Positions 15,588 to 23,994 of a stretch of 45,791 bases of DNA are shown here, one piece after another. The notes below the pieces were generated by a model. It was not told where the DNA came from and did no database searches. It saw only the letters and a program-made list of their open reading frames with translations. Position numbers and translations under genes: made by a program. Each line of letters opens with the position of its first letter. Within the stretch, counting starts at the first letter, position 1. This DNA is from Polyangia bacterium (lineage in GTDB: Bacteria > Myxococcota_A > Polyangia > Polyangiales > Sandaracinaceae), in contig JAUHXR010000031.1 of NCBI GenBank assembly GCA_030426845.1, forward strand, positions 1 through 45,791, in the 5' to 3' direction.

Positions 15588-17003
15588 TCACCCCGCGTCG
15601 GCGTCCTCGTCGCCCAGCTCGCCGACCGCCCCGAGCCAGAGCTCGCGCCGCACGTCGTCCTCGTGATCGCTGCGGCGCGCCTTCTTCTCGAGGCGCTCGC
15701 GCTCGTGGAGGATCAGCGCGTTGAGGTAGGTCCGCACGTCGGTCACGTGGTTGAGGAAGCTGTTGAGCAGGTCGGCCGACGCGATGCGACCCGCGCCATA
15801 GCCCTCGAGGGCGCGGTTCTTCAGCTCGCTCAGCTCGCGCTGGATCTTGAGCAGCCGCGGCAGATCGAGGTCGGCCGCGAGCTCGAGGTGGAGCACCTCT
15901 CGCTCGAGCTTCGTCACCTGGTGCAGGTACTGCTCGAAGCCGCGCTGCTGCCGCGTCCGCAGCCAGCGCCACCCGAGGAAGAGCGCGACGACGATCGAGA
16001 CGAGGAAGCTGCGCAGGCTCTCGACGTTGTCGATCACCTCGGGGGTGATCCACGGCTCGTTCCGCCGGATCCACTCCACCGCCCCCTTGTGCAGCTCGAG
16101 CTCCGGCTGCCCGAGCGAGTCGTGCGGGGCGGGGACGAGGTCGGCCGCGCGCTCGAACTGGTCCGAGGCGAGGACGTCGAGCAGCGCCTTGACCGAGTCG
16201 TTCGACACCCGGCGGTTCGCCACCACGATCATCCGCGTCGCGATCGTCGGCACCGGGCTCGGGGGGTGGGGCGGCGAGCCGCCGTACGCGTAGGCCGGGA
16301 TCGTCGCGTCGAGGATGCCGATGTCCCGCAGCCGCATCGCGCCCGCGTAGGGGAGCGGTACGAGGTGATAGCCGCGGCGACGCACGAGGTGCTCGGCGAC
16401 CCGCGAGGGCATCGTGCTCACGTGGAAGATCGCGTCGGGGAGCTGGTCGGCCGGCTTGCTCACCAGCTCGTCGTAGGTGAGCGTCCGCTCCTCGAAGTCG
16501 CGGCCCGGCTCGAGGTGCACGAGCGAGAGCAGCTCGAGGCTGAGCGCGCGCGTCCCCGATCCCTCGGTGCTCAGGTCCACCGTGCAGCCGCGCAGATCGA
16601 GCAGGTCGTCGAGCTCCGGGTCGCGCACGAGCAGGTGGAGCGGCTCGAGCTCCAGCGGCGCGACCTCGCGCACGTCATCGCCGGCGGGCAGCCCGCCCTG
16701 AACGAGGGCGACGTCCAGGCTGCCGTCCTGCACCCGCGCGAGCGCCTCGGCCGAGCCGCTCGTCGGCTCGATGACGAGGTGCACGTCGCGCCTCGCGGCG
16801 AGGCGCTGGAGGACCTCGGCGATGCGGTGCCGGCGCCCGAGCTCGTCGCCCGCGCTGACCCGCAGCTCGACCGGCGGCGAGTAGAGCGCGACCCCGAGCA
16901 GGACCGCCGCGAGCGCGAGGGTGAGCAGCAGCGCGCCGAGCACGAGGCCCGGGCTCCGCGACGCGTCCTGCGCCCACGTGAGCCATCGCCGGAGGGCCTT
17001 CAT
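15588..17003 (-). CDS. TAXI-family solute-binding protein anchored by two membrane spans, with a cytoplasmic helical tail
   Basis: A 471-residue protein. Membrane span 1 is at about 19-41, followed by a periplasmic TAXI domain (about 45-330): L-R-V-S-A-G-D-E then G-S-A-E-A-L, D-V-A-L-V-Q-G-G, and G-S-G-T-R-A-L-S. TAXI proteins normally bind small anions or amino acids for TRAP transporters. Span 2 is at about 332-349, followed by about 120 residues of charged helix with heptad-like Leu spacing, predicted inside the cell. No TRAP permease gene lies nearby, so a sensing role is at least as likely as transport. ATG 17003 is 41 bases after the GMC gene, which points to an operon. A frame open far upstream is only the shadow of the GMC gene. 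Confidence 0.82.
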   Translation of the reverse strand: MKALRRWLTWAQDASRSPGLVLGALLLTLALAAVLLGVALYSPPVELRVSAGDELGRRHRIAEVLQRLAARRDVHLVIEPTSGSAEALARVQDGSLDVALVQGGLPAGDDVREVAPLELEPLHLLVRDPELDDLLDLRGCTVDLSTEGSGTRALSLELLSLVHLEPGRDFEERTLTYDELVSKPADQLPDAIFHVSTMPSRVAEHLVRRRGYHLVPLPYAGAMRLRDIGILDATIPAYAYGGSPPHPPSPVPTIATRMIVVANRRVSNDSVKALLDVLASDQFERAADLVPAPHDSLGQPELELHKGAVEWIRRNEPWITPEVIDNVESLRSFLVSIVVALFLGWRWLRTRQQRGFEQYLHQVTKLEREVLHLELAADLDLPRLLKIQRELSELKNRALEGYGAGRIASADLLNSFLNHVTDVRTYLNALILHERERLEKKARRSDHEDDVRRELWLGAVGELGDEDADAG

Positions 17004-17044
17004 CCCCCGGGGTTCTACCCGACCCGGGACGATTCGAGAACGGC

Positions 17045-18964
17045 TCAGCGCGCGAGCTTGTCGGCGATCAGGCCGGCCGCGCGGGTCGCCATCGCCATGA
17101 TCGTGACCTGCGGGTTGACCCCGAGCGGGCCCGGGACGGTCGAGCCGTCGACGAGGAAGAGGCCCGGCACGTCGTGGGTCTCGTGATCCAGCCCGACCAC
17201 GCTGGTGCGCGGGTCCTTGCCCATCTTGCACGAGCCGAGCGGGTGGTAGCTGGTGAGCATCAGGTCGCTCGCCTTGAGGTCGTAGCGCTTGAAGCGCTCC
17301 CACTCGGCCCGGCTCTCGACGCGGGAGAACGAGACGCAGACCGGGTGAAGCCGCTTGGCGCCGGCCGCCCAGAGCATCTCGCCCGCCCGCACGAACCCGT
17401 CGTGCATCCGGCGCACGTCGTTCGAGGTCAGGCTGTAGCGCACGACCGGGAGGCCGCCCGGGCCGACGTGGACGACCCCGCCCGCGCGGTCGTCGCTGAT
17501 CATCACGCCGAACGACGCCATGCGGTCGAACTCGCCGGTGAGCTCCATCAGCCGGTCGCCGGTCTGCGGGAAGAGGAGCGGGGCGAAGTTCTTGTCGGGC
17601 TGGGCGGCGTTGATGAGGATGCCGTCCTTGATGTGCTCCTCGACGTAGTAGCCCTGCGGGATGTGCTTGTGGGCCTCGACCAGCTCGTCGAAGAGCCCGC
17701 TGAAGCCGGTGCTCGGGTGGACCGTCAGGTTGCGCCCGACCTGTCCACTCGAGTTGCAGATGCCCTGCTGCATGAGGAACACGGGGGTCGGCAGCGCGCC
17801 GCCCGAGAAGACGACCGCGTCGCTCCGCACCTTGAGCCGCCGCCCGTTCGCGTCGACGCCCTCGACCCCGCGCGCGCGGCCGTCCTCGACGATCACCCGC
17901 GTCGCGCGGAAGCCGGTGAAGAGCATCGCGCCGTTCTCGAGCGCGGGCGGGACGTAGCTGAGGTTGGTGCTCTTGCGCGCGTCGGTGCGGCAGCCGAAGT
18001 CGCAGAAGCCCTCGCCGCGGCAGCCGGGCGCGTTGCGGAGCATCTGGCGGTGCTCCCAGCCGAGCGCGTCGCAGCCGCGGGCGATGATGCCGGCGATCGG
18101 GCCCGCCGCGTCGAGGTCGGCCGGCTCGACGGTGAGGGTCGCCTCCACCCGCTCGAAGTGCGGGCGCATCGTGTCGGGCTCGAAGGCGTCGGTGCCGATG
18201 TCCTCGTTCCAGCGGTCGAGGACCCACGGCGGCGTGCGGAAGCAGCTCCCCGTGTTGATCGCGGTCGAGCCACCGACGAGCCGGCCCATGAAGATGGGCA
18301 TCGGCGCGTTCCCGAGGGTGATCGAGCCCCGGTAGAAGTCGAAGTGTGCCTGGACGGAGCTGCCGGTGAAGGACTTGCGCCCGTGGTGGCCGCCCTCCTC
18401 GACGAACACCACCGCGTAGCCGCGGTCGGCGAGCTCCTTGCCCACCACCGCGCCGCCCGCGCCCGTGCCGACGACGACGACCTCGCACTCGATCTCCTCG
18501 GCGTCGTCCCAGTCGCGCGCCTCCACGATCTGCGAGAGCCAGCGCGGGTGCTCTTCGTTGGTGACGACGTTGAGCTTGCCGCCGAGCGACTCGTAGACCT
18601 CGGGCGAGTCGAAGTGGGTGAACTTGAGCGCGAAGGCGATCGCCCCGAGCGGGCCGCGCAGGACCGGGTCGACCTCCCACTTGGCGAGCAGCCGCTGCTG
18701 GGCCGCGCGGTCGAGCTTGTGGAAGCGCCGGCCGGTCGAGAGGACCGCGGCGTTGTCGAGGAGCTGGACGAAGCCCTCGAAGGCCCGGCTCGCCCACGGC
18801 GAGACGTGGGCCACCACCGCCTCGGCGAGGCCCAGGGTGTGCTCGTCGCCCGGCCGCACGGTGTCCGACCCGGGGAGGATCGCCTCGCACAGCGCCAGGG
18901 CGGCGCGCGACGGGCGACGGGCGGGGGAAGAGGCGTCCTGTACGTCGGGGCGCAGCTTCAGCAC
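17045..18964 (-). CDS. GMC-family FAD oxidoreductase with fused gluconate-dehydrogenase-subunit-3-like N-terminus
   Basis: A 639-residue enzyme from GTG 18964 (TTG 19000 is possible). Residues about 15-120 are helical (A-L-C-E-A-I-L-P-G, then L-D-N-A-A-V-L, then W-E) and resemble the small subunit of membrane gluconate/sorbitol dehydrogenases. The FAD domain follows with V-V-V-G-T-G-A-G-G (GTGAGG at 166-171) and the catalytic pair in H-P-L-G (His574) and N-P-Q (Asn617). A Cys-rich G-C-R-G-E-G-F-C-D-F-G-C segment is shared with long-chain alcohol and sterol oxidases. I expect oxidation of an alcohol or sterol-like substrate with FAD. There is no Tat signal. It lies 41 bases upstream of the TAXI gene and 66 bases downstream of the envelope-protein gene. 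Confidence 0.9.
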   Translation of the reverse strand: MLKLRPDVQDASSPARRPSRAALALCEAILPGSDTVRPGDEHTLGLAEAVVAHVSPWASRAFEGFVQLLDNAAVLSTGRRFHKLDRAAQQRLLAKWEVDPVLRGPLGAIAFALKFTHFDSPEVYESLGGKLNVVTNEEHPRWLSQIVEARDWDDAEEIECEVVVVGTGAGGAVVGKELADRGYAVVFVEEGGHHGRKSFTGSSVQAHFDFYRGSITLGNAPMPIFMGRLVGGSTAINTGSCFRTPPWVLDRWNEDIGTDAFEPDTMRPHFERVEATLTVEPADLDAAGPIAGIIARGCDALGWEHRQMLRNAPGCRGEGFCDFGCRTDARKSTNLSYVPPALENGAMLFTGFRATRVIVEDGRARGVEGVDANGRRLKVRSDAVVFSGGALPTPVFLMQQGICNSSGQVGRNLTVHPSTGFSGLFDELVEAHKHIPQGYYVEEHIKDGILINAAQPDKNFAPLLFPQTGDRLMELTGEFDRMASFGVMISDDRAGGVVHVGPGGLPVVRYSLTSNDVRRMHDGFVRAGEMLWAAGAKRLHPVCVSFSRVESRAEWERFKRYDLKASDLMLTSYHPLGSCKMGKDPRTSVVGLDHETHDVPGLFLVDGSTVPGPLGVNPQVTIMAMATRAAGLIADKLAR

Positions 18965-19030
18965 GGCCGATCTCTTGGGGCTCCCCCCGATCGAAAGCAA
19001 GCCGAGCGGCCGAAATTCGAGGAGCGGTGG

Positions 19031-19840
19031 TCAGAACGCGGCCGCCACCCCGATCTGGACGTGGGCGTCGGAGTGGCCCGCGATCAGCTCACCGTCCCGG
19101 AGCTCGTAGATCGGCAGCGGGCTGGAGGGCAGCTCGTAGAGCAGCGCCCGGACGTCGAGGAACGGACCGATCGCGAGGACGTCGTCGACCCCGATCAGGT
19201 AGCGCCCGGCCACCGCTCCGCCGAGCACGCCGCGCACCCCGTTGTGGGTGTGCACCATGCCGCCCACCACGCCGCCCGCGAGCACGAGCCGCTCGCCCGC
19301 CACCCGGAGCTCGCTGCGGAGCATCAGCGCGAGGGTGAGGAACCCGACATGGCTCTCGGACGCGTCGGGGAGGGGAAGTGTCACGACCGAAACGGTGTAG
19401 GCGAGCTGAAGCTCGATGACCTCGTGCGGGATGACGCCCACGATGAGCCCCGGCGTGTACGTCCCGACCGGAGCCCCGAAGGTGCCGCCGTACCAGTGGG
19501 AGAAGCCAAGACTGACCTGCATCCACGTGCGCTCGGGACCCGTCCCGCGCGGCGCGGGCTCGGGAGACGGCTCTGCGGGAGACGGCTCTGCGGGAGACGG
19601 CTCTGCGGGAGAGGCCTCAGCCGGCGCGGGCTCGGGGCCTGGCGCCGTGTCCGCGTCCGCCTCGTCGCCAGGCGTGGGCTCGGCCGGCGACGCCTCCTCG
19701 TCCGCGGCGGGCGCGGCGGTCCCGTCGACCCCGGAGGGCTCTGGGCCCGGATCGCTCGAAGGCGCGCCGGCTTGCTGCTGCGCGCTCGCGGCGACCGGGG
19801 TGGCGAGGAGGAGGACGAGCGTGGCGACGACGCGACTCAT
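19031..19840 (-). CDS. Secreted beta-rich envelope protein with Pro/Ala/Glu linker
   Basis: A 269-residue exported protein. A signal peptide covers 1-21 (M-S-R-V-V then a hydrophobic core, A-S-A-Q). An approximately 85-residue Pro/Ala/Glu/Ser linker with three identical P-A-E-P-S units follows. The C-terminal domain of about 155 residues has alternating polar and hydrophobic strands and ends in A-A-A-F, compatible with a small outer-membrane beta barrel. ATG 19840 is chosen because it opens the signal peptide. It is divergent from the histidine kinase gene and upstream of the GMC gene in the same direction. No specific family is recognised. Confidence 0.68.
   Translation of the reverse strand: MSRVVATLVLLLATPVAASAQQQAGAPSSDPGPEPSGVDGTAAPAADEEASPAEPTPGDEADADTAPGPEPAPAEASPAEPSPAEPSPAEPSPEPAPRGTGPERTWMQVSLGFSHWYGGTFGAPVGTYTPGLIVGVIPHEVIELQLAYTVSVVTLPLPDASESHVGFLTLALMLRSELRVAGERLVLAGGVVGGMVHTHNGVRGVLGGAVAGRYLIGVDDVLAIGPFLDVRALLYELPSSPLPIYELRDGELIAGHSDAHVQIGVAAAF
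19562..19606 (-). repeat. Three exact 15-bp tandem repeats
   Basis: Three identical 15-bp units encode repeated Pro-Ala-Glu-Pro-Ser in the linker of the envelope protein. Perfect identity at the DNA level, including third positions, points to recent slippage duplication. Confidence 0.88.
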
Positions 19841-19853
19841 GCCGGCACCCTGC

Positions 19854-19867
19854 GACCGGCGCCGGTC
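19854..19867. promoter_or_regulatory. 14-bp perfect palindrome in a divergent promoter region
   Basis: GACCGGCGCCGGTC lies between the envelope-protein start (19840) and the histidine kinase start (19951). It could be a dimer-binding operator, for instance for the neighbouring NarL-type regulator, but GC-only palindromes are not rare at this base composition. Confidence 0.3.
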
Positions 19868-19950
19868 ACGAGACAACGCGCCACAGGTCATGGGTCGGCG
19901 TGACCTCCGTCGGGGTCGCGGGCGGGCCCGGCGCGCGGCAAGCTAGCCGG

Positions 19951-21069
19951 GTGCGACGGCGACTCCTCGAGCCCTGGAGCGCCCTCGCGCTCGTGGTGCT
20001 GGTGCTCACCTCCTACGTGCCCGCCGCCCTGGCCCTGGGCGGGGGACGCGCCGTGGCGGTGAGCGCGCTCGGGCTGGCCTTCGTAGCCTCGAGCCTGGCC
20101 GGCGCATGGACGTTCGAGCGCGCGCATGGCGTGGCGCAGCACGTTTGGGTGTTCGGGGTGCCGCTCACCTGCGGCGCCGTGGCGCTCTACCTGTCGGGCG
20201 GGCGGACGATGATGTCGCTGCTCGCCACCCTGAGCCTCGCGGTGATGCTCGCGGAGGGGCTCGCCCGCGCGGTGACGATCGGGCTCGTGGTCGCGGCGAT
20301 CGCGATGGGGCTCGGGCTCTACGCGTCCAGCCTCGCCGAGCTCGCGCAGGGGGCGGCGGGGATGGGCGCGCTCGGCGCGTTCGTCGGGGCGTTCTCCCAC
20401 ATGGTCCGGGCGCGGGACGACGCACGCGCCGAGCTCGCCGACGCGCACGCCTCGTTGAAGGAGCGCTCTCTCGATCTCGCGGCGCTCGCCGCCGAGCGGG
20501 AGAGGCTCCGGATCGCCCGCGAGATCCACGACTCGGTCGGTCATTGGCTGACCGCGGCGCACGTCCACCTCGAGACCGCTCGCGCGCTCGTCGACGCGGA
20601 CGAGGCGGGGTGTCGAGCGGCGATCGACGGGGCCCAGCGGGCCAGCCGCGAGGCGCTCACCGAGGTGCGCACGTCGGTCCAGGCGCTGCGCGCCGAGGGT
20701 GGACTCCCGCTGGAGGTCCAATTGCGTCGGCTGGTGGGCCAGAGCCCCGACGCGGCCCTGCAGGTGGCGCCTCTCGGACCGCTGCCCTCCTCGGTCGAGC
20801 ACGCGCTGCTGCGCGTCGCCCAGGAGGCGCTGAGCAACGCGCGTCGGCACGGGCGCGCGTCGCACATCGACGTCCGGCTGGAGCCGACGGATGACGGGGT
20901 CGCGCTGACGGTGCGGGACGACGGGGTCGGGTTCGATCCGAACGCGGACGTGGGGGGCGGGACCGGCCTCGCGCACATGCGCGAGCGGGTGGAGGACCTC
21001 GGCGGGCTGCTCTTCGTGCGCACCGCGCCCGGCGACGGAGTCCAGATCCGCGCGGAGGTGCCGGCGTGA
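19951..21069 (+). CDS. NarL/DesK-type sensor histidine kinase
   Basis: A 372-residue membrane sensor. The N-terminal 170 or so residues hold about five or six hydrophobic spans with almost no periplasmic loop, so it probably senses a signal in the membrane. After a charged helix, the HisKA_3 box R-E-I-H-D-S-V-G-H carries the phosphoaccepting His. The HATPase domain has E-A-L-S-N-A-R-R-H-G (N box), D-D-G-V-G-F (G1) and G-T-G-L-A-H-M-R-E-R (G2). GTG 19951 starts at V-R-R-R-L-L; GTG 19900 is an alternative with a less natural extension. The regulator gene overlaps by four bases (GTGA), so the two are translationally coupled. Confidence 0.92.
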   Translation: MRRRLLEPWSALALVVLVLTSYVPAALALGGGRAVAVSALGLAFVASSLAGAWTFERAHGVAQHVWVFGVPLTCGAVALYLSGGRTMMSLLATLSLAVMLAEGLARAVTIGLVVAAIAMGLGLYASSLAELAQGAAGMGALGAFVGAFSHMVRARDDARAELADAHASLKERSLDLAALAAERERLRIAREIHDSVGHWLTAAHVHLETARALVDADEAGCRAAIDGAQRASREALTEVRTSVQALRAEGGLPLEVQLRRLVGQSPDAALQVAPLGPLPSSVEHALLRVAQEALSNARRHGRASHIDVRLEPTDDGVALTVRDDGVGFDPNADVGGGTGLAHMRERVEDLGGLLFVRTAPGDGVQIRAEVPA

Positions 21070-21713
21070 CGCTCCGGGTGCTCCTGGCCGACGACCAGCC
21101 TCTGTTTCGAGAAGGTCTCGCGGCGCTGCTGCGCACGTGCGAGGGCCTCGAGCTCGCCGGTGTGGCCGAGGACGGCGACGAGGCCGTGGCGCTCACCGCG
21201 CGCCTTCGCCCGGACGTGGTGCTGATGGACCTGCGCATGCCACGCGCGAGCGGGATCACGGCCACGCGGCGCATCCGAGAGGCCCACGGCGCGGACGTCC
21301 GGGTGCTCGTGCTCACCACCTTCGAGGACGACGCGTCGATCCGGCGCGCGCTCGACGCGGGGGCCGTGGGCTACCTCCTCAAGGACGTCACGCGCGCGCG
21401 GCTGATCGACGCGATCTTCGCCGCCGCCCGCGGCGAGGCCCCCCTGTCCGACCGGGTGGGAGCGAAGCTCGTCCGGTGGGTCGGTGGAGCCGGACACGAG
21501 GACCCCGCGGCCGCGCTCGGCCTGTCTCCGCGCGAGCGCGAAGTGCTCGAGTGCCTCTGCCGCGGACGGTCGAACAAGGAGATCGCGGCGCAGCTCGGGC
21601 TCTCCGACGGGACGGTCAAGAACCACCTCACCCGGGTCTTCGAGAAGCTCGGCGTCGAGGACCGCACCCAGGCGGCCCTCCGCGCGGTCGAGCTCGGGCT
21701 GGTCACCCCCTGA
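21066..21713 (+). CDS. NarL/FixJ-family response regulator
   Basis: A 215-residue DNA-binding regulator, partner of the preceding kinase. The receiver domain (1-120) has D9-D10, the phosphoacceptor Asp55 in L-M-D-L-R-M-P, a Thr in V-L-T-T-F, and the Lys in L-L-K-D. The C-terminal LuxR-type helix-turn-helix has L-S-P-R-E-R-E-V-L, S-N-K-E-I-A and T-V-K-N-H. The start GTG 21066 overlaps the kinase stop codon. The divergent envelope-protein operon is the obvious candidate target, which is inference from position only. Confidence 0.95.
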   Translation: MTLRVLLADDQPLFREGLAALLRTCEGLELAGVAEDGDEAVALTARLRPDVVLMDLRMPRASGITATRRIREAHGADVRVLVLTTFEDDASIRRALDAGAVGYLLKDVTRARLIDAIFAAARGEAPLSDRVGAKLVRWVGGAGHEDPAAALGLSPREREVLECLCRGRSNKEIAAQLGLSDGTVKNHLTRVFEKLGVEDRTQAALRAVELGLVTP

Positions 21714-21890
21714 GACGACGAGCTCGCCGCGGCGCGCGCCGTGCCGGGAGGAGCTCGCGCAGGTGGGTCTCGGGTCGACCTGGCCCGAGGGCATCTCTTC
21801 GGCTTCGCGGTGCGGCTCCATTGCCGCACGCATCCCGGGGAAGACGCCTTGCTCTGGGCGGTCACGACCGGCGGGTGCGAGCTCCGGTCG

Positions 21891-22433
21891 CTACCGGCAA
21901 GCGTGGTCGGGGAGCGGCTCGGGGTAGAAGCCGTCGGGAGGACCGCGGCGACCCCGGCTCTCCAGCACGCCGCACCCTGGCTCGGCGTCGACGAGGTCGC
22001 GCCAGATCAGCGCGTCCTCGTCGGTCTCGAGCTCGAACCGAGCGCGGGGGCCCGAGGCCTCGACCGTGCGCACCTCGAAGCTCCGCTCGTCAATCGCCAC
22101 CGCCTGACGCGTGTAGGTCTGCCAGCCGCCGGAGTGCTCGGTCGCGTCCGACAGCCAGGCGCGGCCATCGCCGCACACCGTGAGCCAGACGACGCGGTTG
22201 ACCGAGTCGCAGATCGGCGACCTGAAGGTCCAGTCGTCTGCCAGGGCGGCGGGGACGGCGGGCGCGCCAGCGTCGCGCGGACCGGCGTCGGGCGGGCCGG
22301 CGTCTGGCGGGCCGGCGTCTGGCGGGCCGGGGTCGGACGGACCAGCGTCGGACGGGGCGGGGTCGCCGCGGGTGTGCGACAGCGCGCAGCCGGCCAGCGC
22401 GAGCGCACCGAGCACGAGGGCAGCGCGGGTCAT
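21891..22433 (-). CDS. Lipoprotein with Pro-Asp-Ala-Gly repeat linker, unknown function
   Basis: A 180-residue lipoprotein. The signal peptide ends in A-L-A-G-C (Cys16). A linker of about 40 residues made of D-A-G-P and P-P-D-A-G units follows, then a domain of about 115 residues with W-T-F, V-W-L-T-V-C-G-D-G-R-A-W-L and a Cys pair. The strand-rich pattern and C-G-D-G suggest a small beta fold; no family is recognised. The start is ATG 22433, with ATG 22445 as an in-frame alternative. It is convergent with the response regulator and separated from it by 177 bases, in which I see no gene. Confidence 0.68.
   Translation of the reverse strand: MTRAALVLGALALAGCALSHTRGDPAPSDAGPSDPGPPDAGPPDAGPPDAGPRDAGAPAVPAALADDWTFRSPICDSVNRVVWLTVCGDGRAWLSDATEHSGGWQTYTRQAVAIDERSFEVRTVEASGPRARFELETDEDALIWRDLVDAEPGCGVLESRGRRGPPDGFYPEPLPDHACR
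22291..22320 (-). repeat. Two exact 15-bp repeats plus partial copies in a lipoprotein linker
   Basis: Identical 15-bp units at 22291-22305 and 22306-22320, with diverged copies on both sides, encode Pro-Pro-Asp-Ala-Gly repeats behind the lipobox. Confidence 0.75.
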
Positions 22434-22540
22434 GCAAGGAGTCATGCACGCATCACGCGCCCGTGCAACGCCGACCGCGCGCCACGTCCCGCCCGAGGCA
22501 CGCTCGACGGATCCCGTGGAAGACCTCTCGGGCGCCGAGC

Positions 22541-23950
22541 TCACCGTCCATCCCAGGGCTCGCCGCGGATCCGGCGGAGCGCCCGCTCGACGTCCCGGCC
22601 CGGTCGACCGGCGGCCCGCTCGCGGGCCAGGAGGCGCTCGAGCGGCGCGAGCGCGGCGGAGGCTGCCTCGCCCACGCGCGCGAGGGCGGCCACCGCGAAG
22701 TAGTCCGCGACCGGCGCGGCGTCGATGGCGCGGATCAGCTGCGGCAGCGCTGGCCTCGCCGCCGGGCCGAGCGACGCGAGCGCCTTCAGCGTCGCCGGGC
22801 GAGGCGCGCGACCCGCGTCGAGCGCGTCGGTCAGGTCGCGACAGAGCGCGTCGAGGAACGGCCGCGCGTGCTCGCCGAGATCCGAGAGGCCCTCGAAGGC
22901 GCGAGCGCGCGACTCCTCGTCGCCGGACAACCAGGCCGCGAGCGCGGCGTGGGCCTCCTCGACCGGCGGCCCGCCCAGCGCGCGCTCGGCGAGCGCCCGA
23001 TCGCCTCGGCTCGAGCCGAGGTAGCGCTCCACCAGCGCGGCGCGCACGTCGGGCGGGATGACGTCGAGGCGCGCGAGGGCGGCCGCGGCGTCGCCGCGAT
23101 GATCCCGGCCGCGCTGCTTCACGGCGGGGTACATCCAGGACAGCAGACGCCGGGCGAGCCGCTCGGGGGCGCGATCCTCGTAGACCCGGAGCAGCTCGAG
23201 CAGCTCCGGTCGATCCGAGTCCAGCGCGCCCGCCTCCACTTGCGTGAACAGCGCCTCGACCCGCGCGTCGTCGAGCACCGCGCCGAACGAGGCGAGCGCG
23301 GCGACCGCCGGCCTCCGCGAGACCGGGGCGATCGAGCGACTGAGCAGCCGGTCGAACAGAGCCATGCCCACCCGCGGGCGCTCGGCCGGCGCGACCCCAC
23401 GGAGCGCGTCGATCGCCGCGCGACGATCGGTGTCTCGAGGGTGATCCAGGCGGCGGATCCACGTCGTCGTACGGTCGTCGGTCCCGTCGGCCCAGTCGAG
23501 GCACGCGAGCGCGTCTCGGACGTGCCACCGATCGGCCCGGGCGGCCTCCGCCTCGAGGGCCGACCGGAGACGGATACGCAGCGCGTCATCCAGCGTCGCG
23601 AGCGCGTCCGCACCGAAGGCCGCAACGATCGTGGGGAGCTCGCGCGCGCTCCGCTCCCCGCCGCCCTCGACCGCCGCGAGCACCGCGGGGAGGACCCCCA
23701 CGCCGTGCGCCGCGAGCGCGATCGCGGCGGCGTACGACACGGTGTGATCGGTCCAGCCGACGACCGCGCCCTGGTCGATCCAGTCCTCACGGGTGTAGCC
23801 GGGATCCTCGAGCGCGGCGACGAGCGCGGCCACCACCTCGGGATCGCCCTCCGTCGCCTTGGCGAGCGCGGTCGCGGCCGCCCTCCGCCCGTCCGCGTCG
23901 GGGTCCTCGCGCAGCCGCGCGAGCTGCGCCGCCCGTCGATCCGCGTCCAT
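22541..23950 (-). CDS. HEAT-repeat protein of unknown role
   Basis: A 469-residue soluble protein built of helical pairs with the HEAT pattern: R-R-A-A-A-T-A-L-A-K then P-E-V-V-A-A-L-V-A-A-L-E, later A-A-A-L-A-R-L-D, A-L-A-S-L-G-P-A-A-R-P-A-L-P, and V-A-A-L-A-R-V-G-E near the end. Such proteins are protein-protein adaptors, and no catalytic motif is seen. ATG 23950 is preferred; GTG 23968 is in frame. It lies between the LysR gene (44 bases upstream) and the lipoprotein gene (107 bases downstream), all on the minus strand, but no functional link is visible. Confidence 0.8.
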   Translation of the reverse strand: MDADRRAAQLARLREDPDADGRRAAATALAKATEGDPEVVAALVAALEDPGYTREDWIDQGAVVGWTDHTVSYAAAIALAAHGVGVLPAVLAAVEGGGERSARELPTIVAAFGADALATLDDALRIRLRSALEAEAARADRWHVRDALACLDWADGTDDRTTTWIRRLDHPRDTDRRAAIDALRGVAPAERPRVGMALFDRLLSRSIAPVSRRPAVAALASFGAVLDDARVEALFTQVEAGALDSDRPELLELLRVYEDRAPERLARRLLSWMYPAVKQRGRDHRGDAAAALARLDVIPPDVRAALVERYLGSSRGDRALAERALGGPPVEEAHAALAAWLSGDEESRARAFEGLSDLGEHARPFLDALCRDLTDALDAGRAPRPATLKALASLGPAARPALPQLIRAIDAAPVADYFAVAALARVGEAASAALAPLERLLARERAAGRPGRDVERALRRIRGEPWDGR

Positions 23951-23994
23951 CGCGGGACGAGTATCCACCCCGTCGGCGCGGTGTCGAGGCCCGT

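Noticed and set aside
12579-17186. A 1535-codon open frame on the plus strand, opposite the kinase-ATPase and TAXI genes
   Set aside because: Composition is Arg/Gly/Val/Asp-rich and repetitive with no domain. It is the antisense shadow of two well-supported genes, a normal effect at this GC content.
17004-18890. A 629-codon upstream extension of the TAXI gene frame
   Set aside because: It is the out-of-frame shadow of the GMC oxidoreductase; the real gene starts at ATG 17003 with a membrane anchor.
21741-21890. A possible small plus-strand gene between the response regulator and the lipoprotein gene
   Set aside because: The frame runs on through the antisense of the lipoprotein gene and has no separate end or motif, so I treat it as intergenic.
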